Both the position numbers and the translations under genes were made by a program. Below are positions 25,471 to 33,129 of a stretch of 48,652 nucleotides of DNA, piece after piece (the first letter of the stretch is position 1; each line of letters begins with the position of its first letter). Source of the stretch: an uncultured Ulvibacter sp. (lineage in GTDB: Bacteria; Bacteroidota; Bacteroidia; Flavobacteriales; Flavobacteriaceae); the NCBI GenBank assembly GCA_938083445.1, contig CALKCP010000021.1:1-48652 (forward strand), read 5' to 3'. The notes beneath the pieces are model-generated. The model saw nothing but the letters and a program-made list of their open reading frames with translations. It was not told the DNA's origin and searched no databases.

Positions 25471-27431
25471 TAAGAATCGAGTTCTTTTTTCACTCTCTTG
25501 AGAGCTTTTTTATGAATCTTAACTTTGTACATATCTCTTAATCTCATCATCCATTTAGATTCAAGATCGTTTTGATAATCACTCATCACTTTGCCTTTCA
25601 CAGTACCCAAAGGTTTAATATCTGTTGGGATTACCTTATTTACACTAACGATGGTAAACCCATCTTTATTTGAATAGGGCTCAGAAACACCTACTTTAAC
25701 CTCAAAGTTACCAGGCAACTCTCTCTGTCCCTTTTCAAAAACCCCTTCAGAAATTATAACATTTATTTGATCATCAACATTAAGAACTCCTTTAATTTCT
25801 TCACTCGTTTTATCATTCAGCATTAAATTACGGGCCACTAGCGCAGCATCCTCAGTTGTAGTTGTCACAATTACGGCATCAACACGATCGTCCCAAGTGT
25901 AATTCTCTTTAACAGTCTCGTAAAAATTCTGAAGACCGATGGTGTCATTTTTAGCCTTCATCCAAATATTTTTATTCATCAGATCAAAAATAAGCAAGCC
26001 ATTTCGATACTCACGAATCGTTGAAGCATATTGCACGTTTTCAAACTCCAAATTATCTCGAAAGTAGTTTTTCAATTCAAGAGACTCGAACTCATAATAA
26101 AAATCTGCCAATACATATGATTTCTCTGTAGCCGTGAACTGTTGCTTCTGTCGCGATACAATAAACTTCGCAAAATCACTAAAACGAATTTCCTTTTTAC
26201 CAATAGTGAAAATCACACGATCCTGTGCATTTCCAATGGTATCATATTCCCACTTTTTCTTTAAAATATCGTCGCTGACGTATATGTTAAAAAAGGGCAC
26301 ATAATTCGTTACCTCAACATAGCCATACTTATCCTTAATTTGATCATTTAGAGCAGATGTTACGATTTTTGATCTCACTCCATTTTTCACCTTTTTCTCC
26401 AATGATTCTCTCTCTTCCTCGTAGGTCGGAATGGAATGCTTCTCATTTAATTGTATAATATGCCAACCAAACTGCGATTTCACAGGTTTTGAATAATCTC
26501 CCGCATTCTCTAGAGAAAAAGCAGCCTCTTCAAATTTTGGAGCGCGTAACTCTCCTTTTCTGAATTTCTGAAGTTGCCCTCCATTTTTTGCTGAATTCTT
26601 ATCATCTGAATACTGTTCTGCTAGTTTAGCAAAATCTTCCCCTTGCTGCAGAAGCGCATACAACTCAATAATTCTATCGGCTGGGACAAAAGTTCTATTA
26701 CTCCCTTTATCAGACAACATAATATGAGAAGTAGTAATTTGACTTCCCCTCTTTCTGCGATCATTAACCTTTATAATATGATACCCATACTGAGTCCTAA
26801 CAATTTCTGAAACACCTCCAACTTGCGTATTATAGGCTGCTGTCTCAAAAGGGTAGAGCATAGCAAATGCAGTAAAGTAGCCAAGTTGTCCGCCACCCTT
26901 ATCAGCATTTGGCTCTTCAGAATTTTCCTTTGCTAGCGCAACAAAATCTTCACCGGCTTTCGCGCGGTCGTAGATCGCTTTGATTTTATTATATGCCTTG
27001 AGCGTATCTTGAGGAATGTCTTCATATTTTGATAACACCAAAATATGGTTCGCATTTATCTCCTCCAAACTTCGTTCGTAGGCTTCTAAACTTAATTCAC
27101 TAGTCACTTTATTCTCAAGGATATAATTCCTCGAAAGTTGATCTCGATACTGGTTAAACTCAGAAATATAGGTTTCGTCTTTATCTAAGTTTTGAGCATA
27201 CGCCTCCGCCACCTTAATTTTGTAATCAATAAAAAGATCTAAATAGCCCTCAACGCTCTTCTGAGATTCGTCCTTAACCAAATCCAAATTCTTATTGTAG
27301 ACTCTTTTAAATTCTGACGTATAAACGGGTTTGCCATCAATCGTTAATAAAACGTCTTTTTTATTCTGTGAAAAGGACAGGTTTATGAACAACAACACTA
27401 AAGTTAACGCTAGGTATTTTTTCATTTTCAT
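25470..27431 (-). CDS. Large periplasmic peptidyl-prolyl isomerase with two parvulin domains
   Basis: About 653 residues with a Sec signal ending LSFSQ. Near residue 30, VLLTIDGKPVYTSEFKRVYN is typical of a SurA/PrsA N-domain. The first parvulin domain runs from about 130 (NANHILVLSK, KGGGQLGYFTAFAMLYPFE, YGYHIIKVNDRR) and the second from about 240 (TTSHIMLSDKG, KNGGQLQKFRKGELRAPKFE, FGWHIIQLNEKH). The remaining 300 residues are charged and mostly helical-looking, of unknown role. Starts are possible at 27455, 27431 and 27425; 27431 or 27425 gives the best signal peptide. First gene of the four-gene operon, with a good promoter at 27493-27522. Confidence 0.9.
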   Translation of the reverse strand: MKMKKYLALTLVLLFINLSFSQNKKDVLLTIDGKPVYTSEFKRVYNKNLDLVKDESQKSVEGYLDLFIDYKIKVAEAYAQNLDKDETYISEFNQYRDQLSRNYILENKVTSELSLEAYERSLEEINANHILVLSKYEDIPQDTLKAYNKIKAIYDRAKAGEDFVALAKENSEEPNADKGGGQLGYFTAFAMLYPFETAAYNTQVGGVSEIVRTQYGYHIIKVNDRRKRGSQITTSHIMLSDKGSNRTFVPADRIIELYALLQQGEDFAKLAEQYSDDKNSAKNGGQLQKFRKGELRAPKFEEAAFSLENAGDYSKPVKSQFGWHIIQLNEKHSIPTYEEERESLEKKVKNGVRSKIVTSALNDQIKDKYGYVEVTNYVPFFNIYVSDDILKKKWEYDTIGNAQDRVIFTIGKKEIRFSDFAKFIVSRQKQQFTATEKSYVLADFYYEFESLELKNYFRDNLEFENVQYASTIREYRNGLLIFDLMNKNIWMKAKNDTIGLQNFYETVKENYTWDDRVDAVIVTTTTEDAALVARNLMLNDKTSEEIKGVLNVDDQINVIISEGVFEKGQRELPGNFEVKVGVSEPYSNKDGFTIVSVNKVIPTDIKPLGTVKGKVMSDYQNDLESKWMMRLRDMYKVKIHKKALKRVKKELDS

Positions 27432-27455
27432 AGTAAATAAATCGATTGATTTCAT

Positions 27456-27787
27456 AGTTAAAGCCTCGAGCGAACTTTTCTATATAAGCTTACAAAAATA
27501 ACAAAAAGCGCTTGGTAAACAAGTAGGATGAACAGCCATTTTTTTTGAATTATACCAACAGTGTTTATCCAAATTATCAAAGGTTTTTGTAAATTGCTAA
27601 TTACTTAAGGGCAATTGACGGCATACTGTTTTGAAGAAATCAATGTCATTTTAGTGCGTAATTAGATATAGAAAAATGGAACCTAAATCCGACATAAAGC
27701 CAATATGGAAGCCTCTATTTTTTTTGTAAACACTGCCTCAAGTCGAAAGAGAAATAGTATTCAGTAAACTCCAACCACGAATAACTA
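27456..27787. other. 332-bp divergent intergenic region
   Basis: It holds the promoter of the folding operon (27493-27522, minus strand). The rest is AT-rich with several T-runs. No open frame, tRNA or clear hairpin could be supported. The promoter of the histidine-rich small gene at 27788 must lie here, but no exact TAnnTTTG was found for it. Confidence 0.6.
27493..27522 (-). promoter_or_regulatory. Promoter of the parvulin-MoxR operon
   Basis: On the minus strand, TTG (27522-27520) and TATTTTTG (27500-27493) are separated by exactly 19 bases, the Bacteroidota consensus spacing. It lies about 60 bases before the first ATG. Confidence 0.75.
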
Positions 27788-28030
27788 ATGTCAGAACAAA
27801 TAAAATTAATATGGGATTTTAGAGGGCCAAACGCTGAACCTATAGCCAAGCATCATGCAATTCATCTTGGAGAATTTGTTCAAACTGAAAAACTCAAAAA
27901 CACACATCACGGGTCTGAACATATCGCAGGAATGCATTATATTGCATATCTTGTAGTCGATCATGAACATATGAATGCGCTTCGGGAAAGTTTAAAACCA
28001 AGCCGGGGTCAAAAATACAACCCATCCTAA
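27788..28030 (+). CDS. Histidine-rich small protein of unknown function
   Basis: An 80-residue protein with nine histidines, spaced as HHAIH (residues 22-26), THHGSEH (39-45), MH (49-50) and DHEH (58-61). No signal peptide or TM segment is present, so it is probably cytosolic. The N-terminus SEQIKLIWDFRGPNAEPIA resembles small conserved flavobacterial proteins I have seen, but I cannot name a family. The histidine clusters could bind a metal (Zn, Ni, Cu) or haem; this is inference. It lies alone, with 332 bp upstream and 143 bp before the OmpH-like gene. Confidence 0.75.
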   Translation: MSEQIKLIWDFRGPNAEPIAKHHAIHLGEFVQTEKLKNTHHGSEHIAGMHYIAYLVVDHEHMNALRESLKPSRGQKYNPS

Positions 28031-28173
28031 AAATTTTCTCTCGAGTTACATCAGGAAATAAAGATGAGCTAAATTGAAAAATTAATACTCTAATTTGTTA
28101 TGATACTTATAAAATCTTTCCATATTTTCATAATTTACTGTATTATTGCGCAACTTAAAAACACCCCGTTATT

Positions 28174-28680
28174 ATGAAAATGATACAATTATTTATCCTA
28201 TTAATAAGCATTAGCAGTTTTGCTCAATCCAAGGTAGGTACGATAGACGTCGACTTTATTATTTCAAAAATGCCTGAAATCGTAAATGTTCAAGAACAAC
28301 TTGATACTTATAAAAAGGAGCTTGATTTAGATTTTAATAAAAATATGGAGGTTTACAATGCGCTAATAAAGGACTATACCGATAACGAGGTCTCTTTTAC
28401 AATCGCTGTAAAAAAACAAAAACAAGAGGATATCATCACCGCCGAAAATGATCTAGGAAAGTTTCAACAAAATGGAACCAAACTAATTAGCATTCGACGA
28501 GATGCACTACTGGGCCCACTCTATGAAAAAATAGGGGCTTCCTTAGGGAAAATAGCAAAACAAAATGCATACACACAGGTGCTACAAATAAATGATAATC
28601 TCGTTTATTTAGATAATGACTTTGACCTAACCATCCAAGTATTGGCAGATTTAGGTGTTGAGATAGAGCCCAAAGACTAG
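28174..28680 (+). CDS. OmpH/Skp-like periplasmic chaperone
   Basis: A 168-residue protein with a short signal peptide ending SSFAQS. The mature part starts KVGTIDVDFIISKMPEI, the typical OmpH opening, followed by a long charged coiled-coil region (residues about 38-110; VQEQLDTYKKELDLDFNKNM) and a C-terminal beta part (AYTQVLQINDNLVYLD). Skp trimers hold unfolded outer-membrane proteins like a jellyfish. The alternative start Met at residue 3 gives the same signal. It lies downstream of the folding operon but is transcribed the other way. Its terminator overlaps the end of guaB. Confidence 0.88.
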   Translation: MKMIQLFILLISISSFAQSKVGTIDVDFIISKMPEIVNVQEQLDTYKKELDLDFNKNMEVYNALIKDYTDNEVSFTIAVKKQKQEDIITAENDLGKFQQNGTKLISIRRDALLGPLYEKIGASLGKIAKQNAYTQVLQINDNLVYLDNDFDLTIQVLADLGVEIEPKD

Positions 28681-28697
28681 TCGAACCACATCTTTTT

Positions 28698-28737
28698 AAA
28701 GAAGCACCAATTATCTTGAGTAATTTGGTGCTTCTTT
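28698..28737. terminator. Terminator overlapping the 3' end of guaB
   Basis: AAAGAAGCACCAATTA (28698-28713) pairs with TAATTTGGTGCTTCTTT (28721-28737) with one bulged base. The right arm lies within the last codons of convergent guaB (stop at 28711). The T-run favours terminating the OmpH-like gene. Confidence 0.72.
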
Positions 28738-30183
28738 CGTTATCGTAACATCGTGAGGATGGCTTTCATTAATTCCTGAAGCTGTAATTTTAACAAACCT
28801 ACCCGTTTCCTTTAAGGTCTCAATATCTTTTGCTCCACAGTAACCCATTCCGGCTCTTAACCCCCCAATAAACTGTGTCATACTCTCAACCAACTCACCC
28901 TTATAATTTACGCGACCTACAATCCCTTCTGGCACTAATTTTTTAATATCGTCTTCGACATCTTGGAAATATCGGTCCTTAGAACCCTGCTTCATTGCTT
29001 CCACAGAACCCATTCCTCGATACGATTTAAACTTCCTTCCGTCATATATAATGGTCTCTCCTGGTGATTCTTTGGTCCCGGCTAACAGTGAGCCAAGCAT
29101 CACAGAATCTGCACCAGCAGCTATTGCTTTTGGAATGTCGCCAGTATAGCGTATTCCTCCATCAGCAATTACTGGAACACCACTTCCTTTTATCGCCGCG
29201 GCTACCTCTAATACGGCAGAAAACTGGGGAAAACCAACGCCAGCAACAACACGTGTTGTACAAATAGAACCTGGTCCAATACCTACCTTTACGGCATCTG
29301 CACCGGCCTCTACTAAATATTTAGCAGCTTCTCCGGTCGCAATGTTTCCAACAACTACATCGAGTTTGGGAAACTTCGCTTTTATATCTTTTAGCACCAT
29401 CACCACCCCTTTGGTATGGCCATGTGCTGTATCAATAATAATTGCATCAACTTGCGATTTAACCAAGGCTTCAGCGCGATCGACCGCATCTGAAGTAACC
29501 CCTACTGCCGCTGCCACACGAAGTCTTCCAAATTCGTCTTTGTTTGCCGTAGGTTTCAACGTTAGTTTTGTAATATCGCGAAAAGTGATTAAGCCAACCA
29601 AGAGGCCCTTGTCATCAACCACAGGAAGTTTTTCAATTTTATTTTCCTGAAGAATCAACTCTGCCTGTTTCAAGGAAGTACCAGGCGCTACAGTAACCAA
29701 GTTTTCTGTAGTCATCACTTCGCTTAACTTCCGCTCGTAATTCTTTTCAAAACGCAGATCGCGGTTCGTAACAATTCCAATCAACATACCATCCTCGCTT
29801 GTAATTGGTATTCCACCAATACTATACTCGCGCATTGTTCTTTGGGCGTCACCAACAGTAGCTTCCCTTGCCAAGGTAACGGGGTCTATGATCATACCAC
29901 TTTCAGCTCGCTTTACCTTCCTAACCTCAGCTGCTTGCTGCTCAATGGTCATGTTTTTATGCAAAACACCGATGCCCCCTTCCCGAGCTATTGCAATTGC
30001 CATTGCGCTTTCAGTCACGGTATCCATTGCTGCCGATGCGATTGGAACATTTAATGTGATATTTCTTGAAAATTTTGTTTTTATAGAAACATCTCGAGGA
30101 AGTACTTCGGAATAGGCAGGTACTAAGAGTACATCATCGTATGTAAGTCCTTCACCTAGAATTTTATTTTCGTGTGCAGTCAT
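28711..30183 (-). CDS. guaB: Inosine-5'-monophosphate dehydrogenase
   Basis: IMPDH makes XMP from IMP with NAD, the rate-limiting step to guanine nucleotides. At 490 residues it is full length. It starts with the characteristic [20 protein letters not shown] and [23 protein letters not shown]. Two CBS domains occupy about residues 95-205. The catalytic loop [20 protein letters not shown] has the active cysteine near residue 305. [21 protein letters not shown] and the flap [10 protein letters not shown] follow. It is monocistronic by position. Confidence 0.98.
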   Translation of the reverse strand: MTAHENKILGEGLTYDDVLLVPAYSEVLPRDVSIKTKFSRNITLNVPIASAAMDTVTESAMAIAIAREGGIGVLHKNMTIEQQAAEVRKVKRAESGMIIDPVTLAREATVGDAQRTMREYSIGGIPITSEDGMLIGIVTNRDLRFEKNYERKLSEVMTTENLVTVAPGTSLKQAELILQENKIEKLPVVDDKGLLVGLITFRDITKLTLKPTANKDEFGRLRVAAAVGVTSDAVDRAEALVKSQVDAIIIDTAHGHTKGVVMVLKDIKAKFPKLDVVVGNIATGEAAKYLVEAGADAVKVGIGPGSICTTRVVAGVGFPQFSAVLEVAAAIKGSGVPVIADGGIRYTGDIPKAIAAGADSVMLGSLLAGTKESPGETIIYDGRKFKSYRGMGSVEAMKQGSKDRYFQDVEDDIKKLVPEGIVGRVNYKGELVESMTQFIGGLRAGMGYCGAKDIETLKETGRFVKITASGINESHPHDVTITKEAPNYSR

Positions 30184-30264
30184 TGCAATCAGGATTAAGC
30201 TTTAAAAAGAGTCGAAAGCTATTAGTATTTAATTGCGTGTAAATGTACTATATTTTCTTGATAG

Positions 30265-30753
30265 TTAATTCTTTTTTGCCAACTGAAACAGAACAACTCC
30301 CGCGCTTCCAATAAATACCATTGTCATTAAGGTTCCTGACAACATAACAATGTATTTTAACCACGATACTCCCATCCACAATAAATAAATCCCCCCGAAG
30401 GTAAGTATGATTGAAACAAAAGGCTCTATCATTAAAAAAGCTTTCCATTTGTTTGATAATGTCGTCATAGAAACTAAGCCGCCGAGTAGAAAAAAGATAA
30501 ATGACATAGACAAAATATGGGTGTGAATAATGGTAAGCATTTCACGGTTGCCTTTTTTAAATTTCATGACTTTTACATCTTTCTTATCTTCATTCCCTAG
30601 ATAGTTTTCCTCAATTCCATTTGGCACAATCGATTCCGTCTGTCGCACGAATTGCAGTCCTGTGATATACCCGATGCTAAGAACGATAACAAATGCTGAA
30701 ATAAACATTTTAATATGCTTCGGAAATCTCTGTAATAGACCGTTTAATTGCAC
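30265..30753 (-). CDS. Four-TM inner-membrane protein with a His-x-His pair, function unknown
   Basis: A 162-residue protein with TM segments near residues 15-35, 75-97, 104-125 and 132-157, and a charged periplasmic-type loop (39-72). The second segment begins IIHTHILSMSFIFFLLGG: His77 and His79 sit at its edge and could bind haem or a metal. The start is GTG, its G shared with the TAG stop of the FMN-binding gene (TAGTG), a sign of tight translational coupling. A later ATG at residue 16 is possible. Coupling to a flavinylated-type protein suggests it passes electrons across the membrane to or from it; this is inference. Confidence 0.75.
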   Translation of the reverse strand: MQLNGLLQRFPKHIKMFISAFVIVLSIGYITGLQFVRQTESIVPNGIEENYLGNEDKKDVKVMKFKKGNREMLTIIHTHILSMSFIFFLLGGLVSMTTLSNKWKAFLMIEPFVSIILTFGGIYLLWMGVSWLKYIVMLSGTLMTMVFIGSAGVVLFQLAKKN

Positions 30754-31283
30754 TATAACAATGATTTTTGATGAAGTAAGGCTATGCTTTTTAATAAGTC
30801 ATTAACAGCCCTGGTCATAGATTGAACAGAAATTGTTGCGCCACTTATTGGAATAATATCTTCATTGTATTCTAACTTTTTTCCACTAGCAGCTGTTCCA
30901 ACGAACTGCTTTAACCATCTTTTACTTCCAATCTCACCTCCGTACTCTTCACGATAAACGAGCACTTTACTTTTCGTTATGATGAAATCTTTATCAAACA
31001 ATACCAAAAAATCGAAGTCGGTAGTTTTGGCAGGCGCCTTTCCGATATAACCATAGCCTAAGACCTCTTCATCACTAAGTATTTTAAAGAAATTTTCGTT
31101 GCTAAACTCAGAAGGTGTTTCTTCATTGATCGATTCTTCCAATAAAATTAATTCTTTATCAAAACCTGGGATTTGGTAGAACTTAACGATTACTTTATCC
31201 GCCTTGGTTATGATTTTTTCAGGAATCGAAAACCCCATGCAAAAAACTAGAATTATAAGTATTGAAAGCAACTTTTTAAACAT
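30753..31283 (-). CDS. Exported FMN-binding domain protein (flavinylation-type motif)
   Basis: A 176-residue protein with a strong Sec signal (LLSILIILVFCMGFS). The C-terminal half matches the FMN-binding domain seen in RnfG, NqrC and NosR. DEEVLGYGYIGKAPAKTTDFDFLVLFD and YGGEIGSKRWLKQF are followed by the motif DIIPISGATISVQSMTRAVND near residues 145-165. In this family the threonine of SGAT receives FMN covalently from ApbE. ATG at 31283 is the start; a TTG at 31289 is less likely. It is the middle gene of a porin, FMN-protein, membrane-protein operon. I found no apbE in the window. Confidence 0.85.
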   Translation of the reverse strand: MFKKLLSILIILVFCMGFSIPEKIITKADKVIVKFYQIPGFDKELILLEESINEETPSEFSNENFFKILSDEEVLGYGYIGKAPAKTTDFDFLVLFDKDFIITKSKVLVYREEYGGEIGSKRWLKQFVGTAASGKKLEYNEDIIPISGATISVQSMTRAVNDLLKSIALLHQKSLL

Positions 31284-31335
31284 ATACAAAGGTATTAATT
31301 AATTCAAAGGTAACATTCGAATCTCACTTAATTTA

Positions 31336-32514
31336 TTAGAACCAAACCCCAATTCCGAAGTTCAATCGATCATCCACATTATAGCTATCGTCGGCATTTC
31401 CTCTAAACTGATAGTCTCCCTTAACTACGACACCGGGTGCAATATGATATGATAAACCAGTGGTAATGTCTTGACGATTGTACGAACCGTTTCGCGCTAG
31501 ACTTCCAGCTGTTTCGGCATGGGTATCGTATCGTTCAAAACGGGTAAAAGCATATAATTTTTGTTTCATTTTTAAAGGAAGTACGTTATAAGCTCCTTCT
31601 ATGTAGTAACCAAGTAAAGCACTACCTAAGTCTCTGCCTGTGGCCATGTTATACGACTCAGTATCACTTAGTGACGCATAAACAAATTGACCTCTGGCTG
31701 TGAATCTTCTATAGCTATATCGCGCATCAGCACCAACCATAGCGATGCCTATATTCGCACCTTCGAGTTCCTCAATATCATCTTCGGCCTGAGTTTTGCC
31801 AAAATAACCAGACAACCCTAAACGCAATCCAGGAATACCATAGTAATCCACTTTTGCAGACAAGGTTGGTGAACTCACCGTAGACTGTATGCCTTTTTGA
31901 CGTCCACTGCGCAAGCCATTACTTCCTTTTAGAAATCCGTTAAGGCCACCATTACCATCCGATTCGGTCGATTTAAAGCCGTTAAAAACATACACTTGGT
32001 ACCCTAAGGAAGCGTCTGGGAACCGTCCTATTACACCAACTCCAAGCTCACGCCAAGTAGTGGGTACAATAACGTTATCGACTGCTGGTCGCTCTACCCC
32101 ATTAAAAGTTGTAGGTTCATGATATTCGTTAAGGATCCCCATAGGTATCAACATCAAACCACCACGTAAACTCACATTATCTCCAATTGAATAATTAATA
32201 AAAGCTTGTTCAACAAACACATCACTAACATGCTCAAATTCGATTTCAGTAACAAATTGCACATCATCATTAAAGTTATAACCTACCAATATAACCATAC
32301 GTTGAACATCAAGTTCACCATTAGCACTTTCCGGCTGATTGTACGTTAATTCGGCATAACCACCGAGGGTTACTTTTTTTCCTAGGCTATTTGATAATAT
32401 TCTTTGGGCAGAATTTTGAGTTAACTGAGGGTTGTTATAAATTGAATCTTGAGATGTTTGAGCAATTGACACATTAATTGTAATAAGGGCCAAAAGCAGA
32501 ATGTAATTTTTCAT
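31336..32514 (-). CDS. Outer-membrane porin-like beta-barrel protein
   Basis: A 392-residue protein with a signal peptide ending SIAQT. From about residue 45 it alternates short beta strands typical of a barrel: VTLGGYAELTYNQ, QRMVILVGYNFNDDVQFVTE, VFVEQAFINYSIGDNVSLRG, then RLGLSGYFGKT. It ends in an aromatic residue (RLNFGIGVWF), the usual outer-membrane barrel C-terminus. GGLMLIPMGILNEYHEPTTF is conserved-looking. It resembles phosphate-selective or general porins; the substrate is unknown. First gene of the operon, 52 bases before the FMN-binding protein. Its promoter is flanked by two near-identical operator-like repeats. Confidence 0.85.
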   Translation of the reverse strand: MKNYILLLALITINVSIAQTSQDSIYNNPQLTQNSAQRILSNSLGKKVTLGGYAELTYNQPESANGELDVQRMVILVGYNFNDDVQFVTEIEFEHVSDVFVEQAFINYSIGDNVSLRGGLMLIPMGILNEYHEPTTFNGVERPAVDNVIVPTTWRELGVGVIGRFPDASLGYQVYVFNGFKSTESDGNGGLNGFLKGSNGLRSGRQKGIQSTVSSPTLSAKVDYYGIPGLRLGLSGYFGKTQAEDDIEELEGANIGIAMVGADARYSYRRFTARGQFVYASLSDTESYNMATGRDLGSALLGYYIEGAYNVLPLKMKQKLYAFTRFERYDTHAETAGSLARNGSYNRQDITTGLSYHIAPGVVVKGDYQFRGNADDSYNVDDRLNFGIGVWF

Positions 32515-32518
32515 TATG

Positions 32519-32542
32519 TTTATTTAGACTTAATATAAATAA
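32519..32542 (-). promoter_or_regulatory. Operator-like repeat O1 (downstream copy)
   Basis: A 24-bp element with core TTTAGACTTAATATAAA (32523-32539), a near-dyad. It is identical to O2 at 22 of 24 positions. It lies five bases before the porin ATG, in the predicted leader and over the likely ribosome-binding region. Confidence 0.7.
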
Positions 32543-32558
32543 TATATTAATTAAGCCA

Positions 32559-32589
32559 CAAAAATAAAAACGATTCATAGTTCTCACAA
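32559..32589 (-). promoter_or_regulatory. Promoter of the porin-FMN-protein operon
   Basis: On the minus strand, TTG (32589-32587) and TATTTTTG (32566-32559) are 20 bases apart, matching the Bacteroidota consensus. It lies between the two operator-like repeats. Confidence 0.75.
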
Positions 32590-32590
32590 G

Positions 32591-32614
32591 TTTATTTAGA
32601 TTTAATTTAAATAA
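32591..32614 (-). promoter_or_regulatory. Operator-like repeat O2 (upstream copy)
   Basis: The second 24-bp copy, core TTTAGATTTAATTTAAA (32595-32611), with the dyad half matching at seven of eight positions. It abuts the -33 element with one base between. Centre-to-centre distance to O1 is 72 bp, about seven helical turns. Confidence 0.7.
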
Positions 32615-32649
32615 AAATAACAAATAAATTCCAGCAATTTGATTGTCAA

Positions 32650-33126
32650 TTAATTAGAAGAAACCTCCAACTGAGCCATGTATTGAAGTCTGGCGATTGC
32701 AACCCATTGTAGTAGTAGTTTCGTGTCATTTTCTAAAAGATCCCCATGCAGCCAAGTATAGGAATCCAAAGGCATCTCCCCTTCTTCAACCATCTCTATA
32801 ACTTCCTCTAATTTATGGTCTTTCTTCTTTGTAGAATAGTCACTCCATGCAGATACATTAAAATGTTTTTTTCCATCGTTCACATGATCAGCCAACCAAT
32901 AATTAACCGGTGCTATTTCAGCATACCAAGGGTAGCTGGTTTGATTGCTATGACAATCATAACAATTAGCCCGTAATAATGCAGCCATTTGTGCACTAGG
33001 TTTGGTTTCGTTTTCGAAATGATCAACGCCTTCATACCCTGCCTCATTCTTGTCGGGGCGAATAAACTGAATCACAACCAACGCGCCTAAAGCAAAAATC
33101 AATACGGCTTTAACTGTTTTTTTCAT
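32650..33126 (-). CDS. Haem-binding domain protein (Haem_bd type), membrane-anchored
   Basis: A 158-residue protein with one N-terminal TM segment (about 6-22) and a periplasmic domain. The c-type haem motif is RANCYDCHSNQTSYPWYAEI (CxxCH near residues 55-59), followed by PVNYWLADHVNDGKKHFNVS, the usual second block of this family. EGEMPLDSYTWLHGDLLE completes the match. Such proteins are probably electron carriers or haem sensors in Bacteroidota. It starts four bases after the 5'-nucleotidase stop, so it is co-transcribed with it, and its end lies 36 bases upstream of operator O2. Confidence 0.88.
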   Translation of the reverse strand: MKKTVKAVLIFALGALVVIQFIRPDKNEAGYEGVDHFENETKPSAQMAALLRANCYDCHSNQTSYPWYAEIAPVNYWLADHVNDGKKHFNVSAWSDYSTKKKDHKLEEVIEMVEEGEMPLDSYTWLHGDLLENDTKLLLQWVAIARLQYMAQLEVSSN

Positions 33127-33129
33127 AAC

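Noticed and set aside
31281..31312. Two CAAAGGTA sequences that read TACCTTTG on the minus strand before the FMN-binding gene
   Set aside because: The first overlaps the start codon and the second has no -33 partner; the gene is more simply read from the porin promoter.
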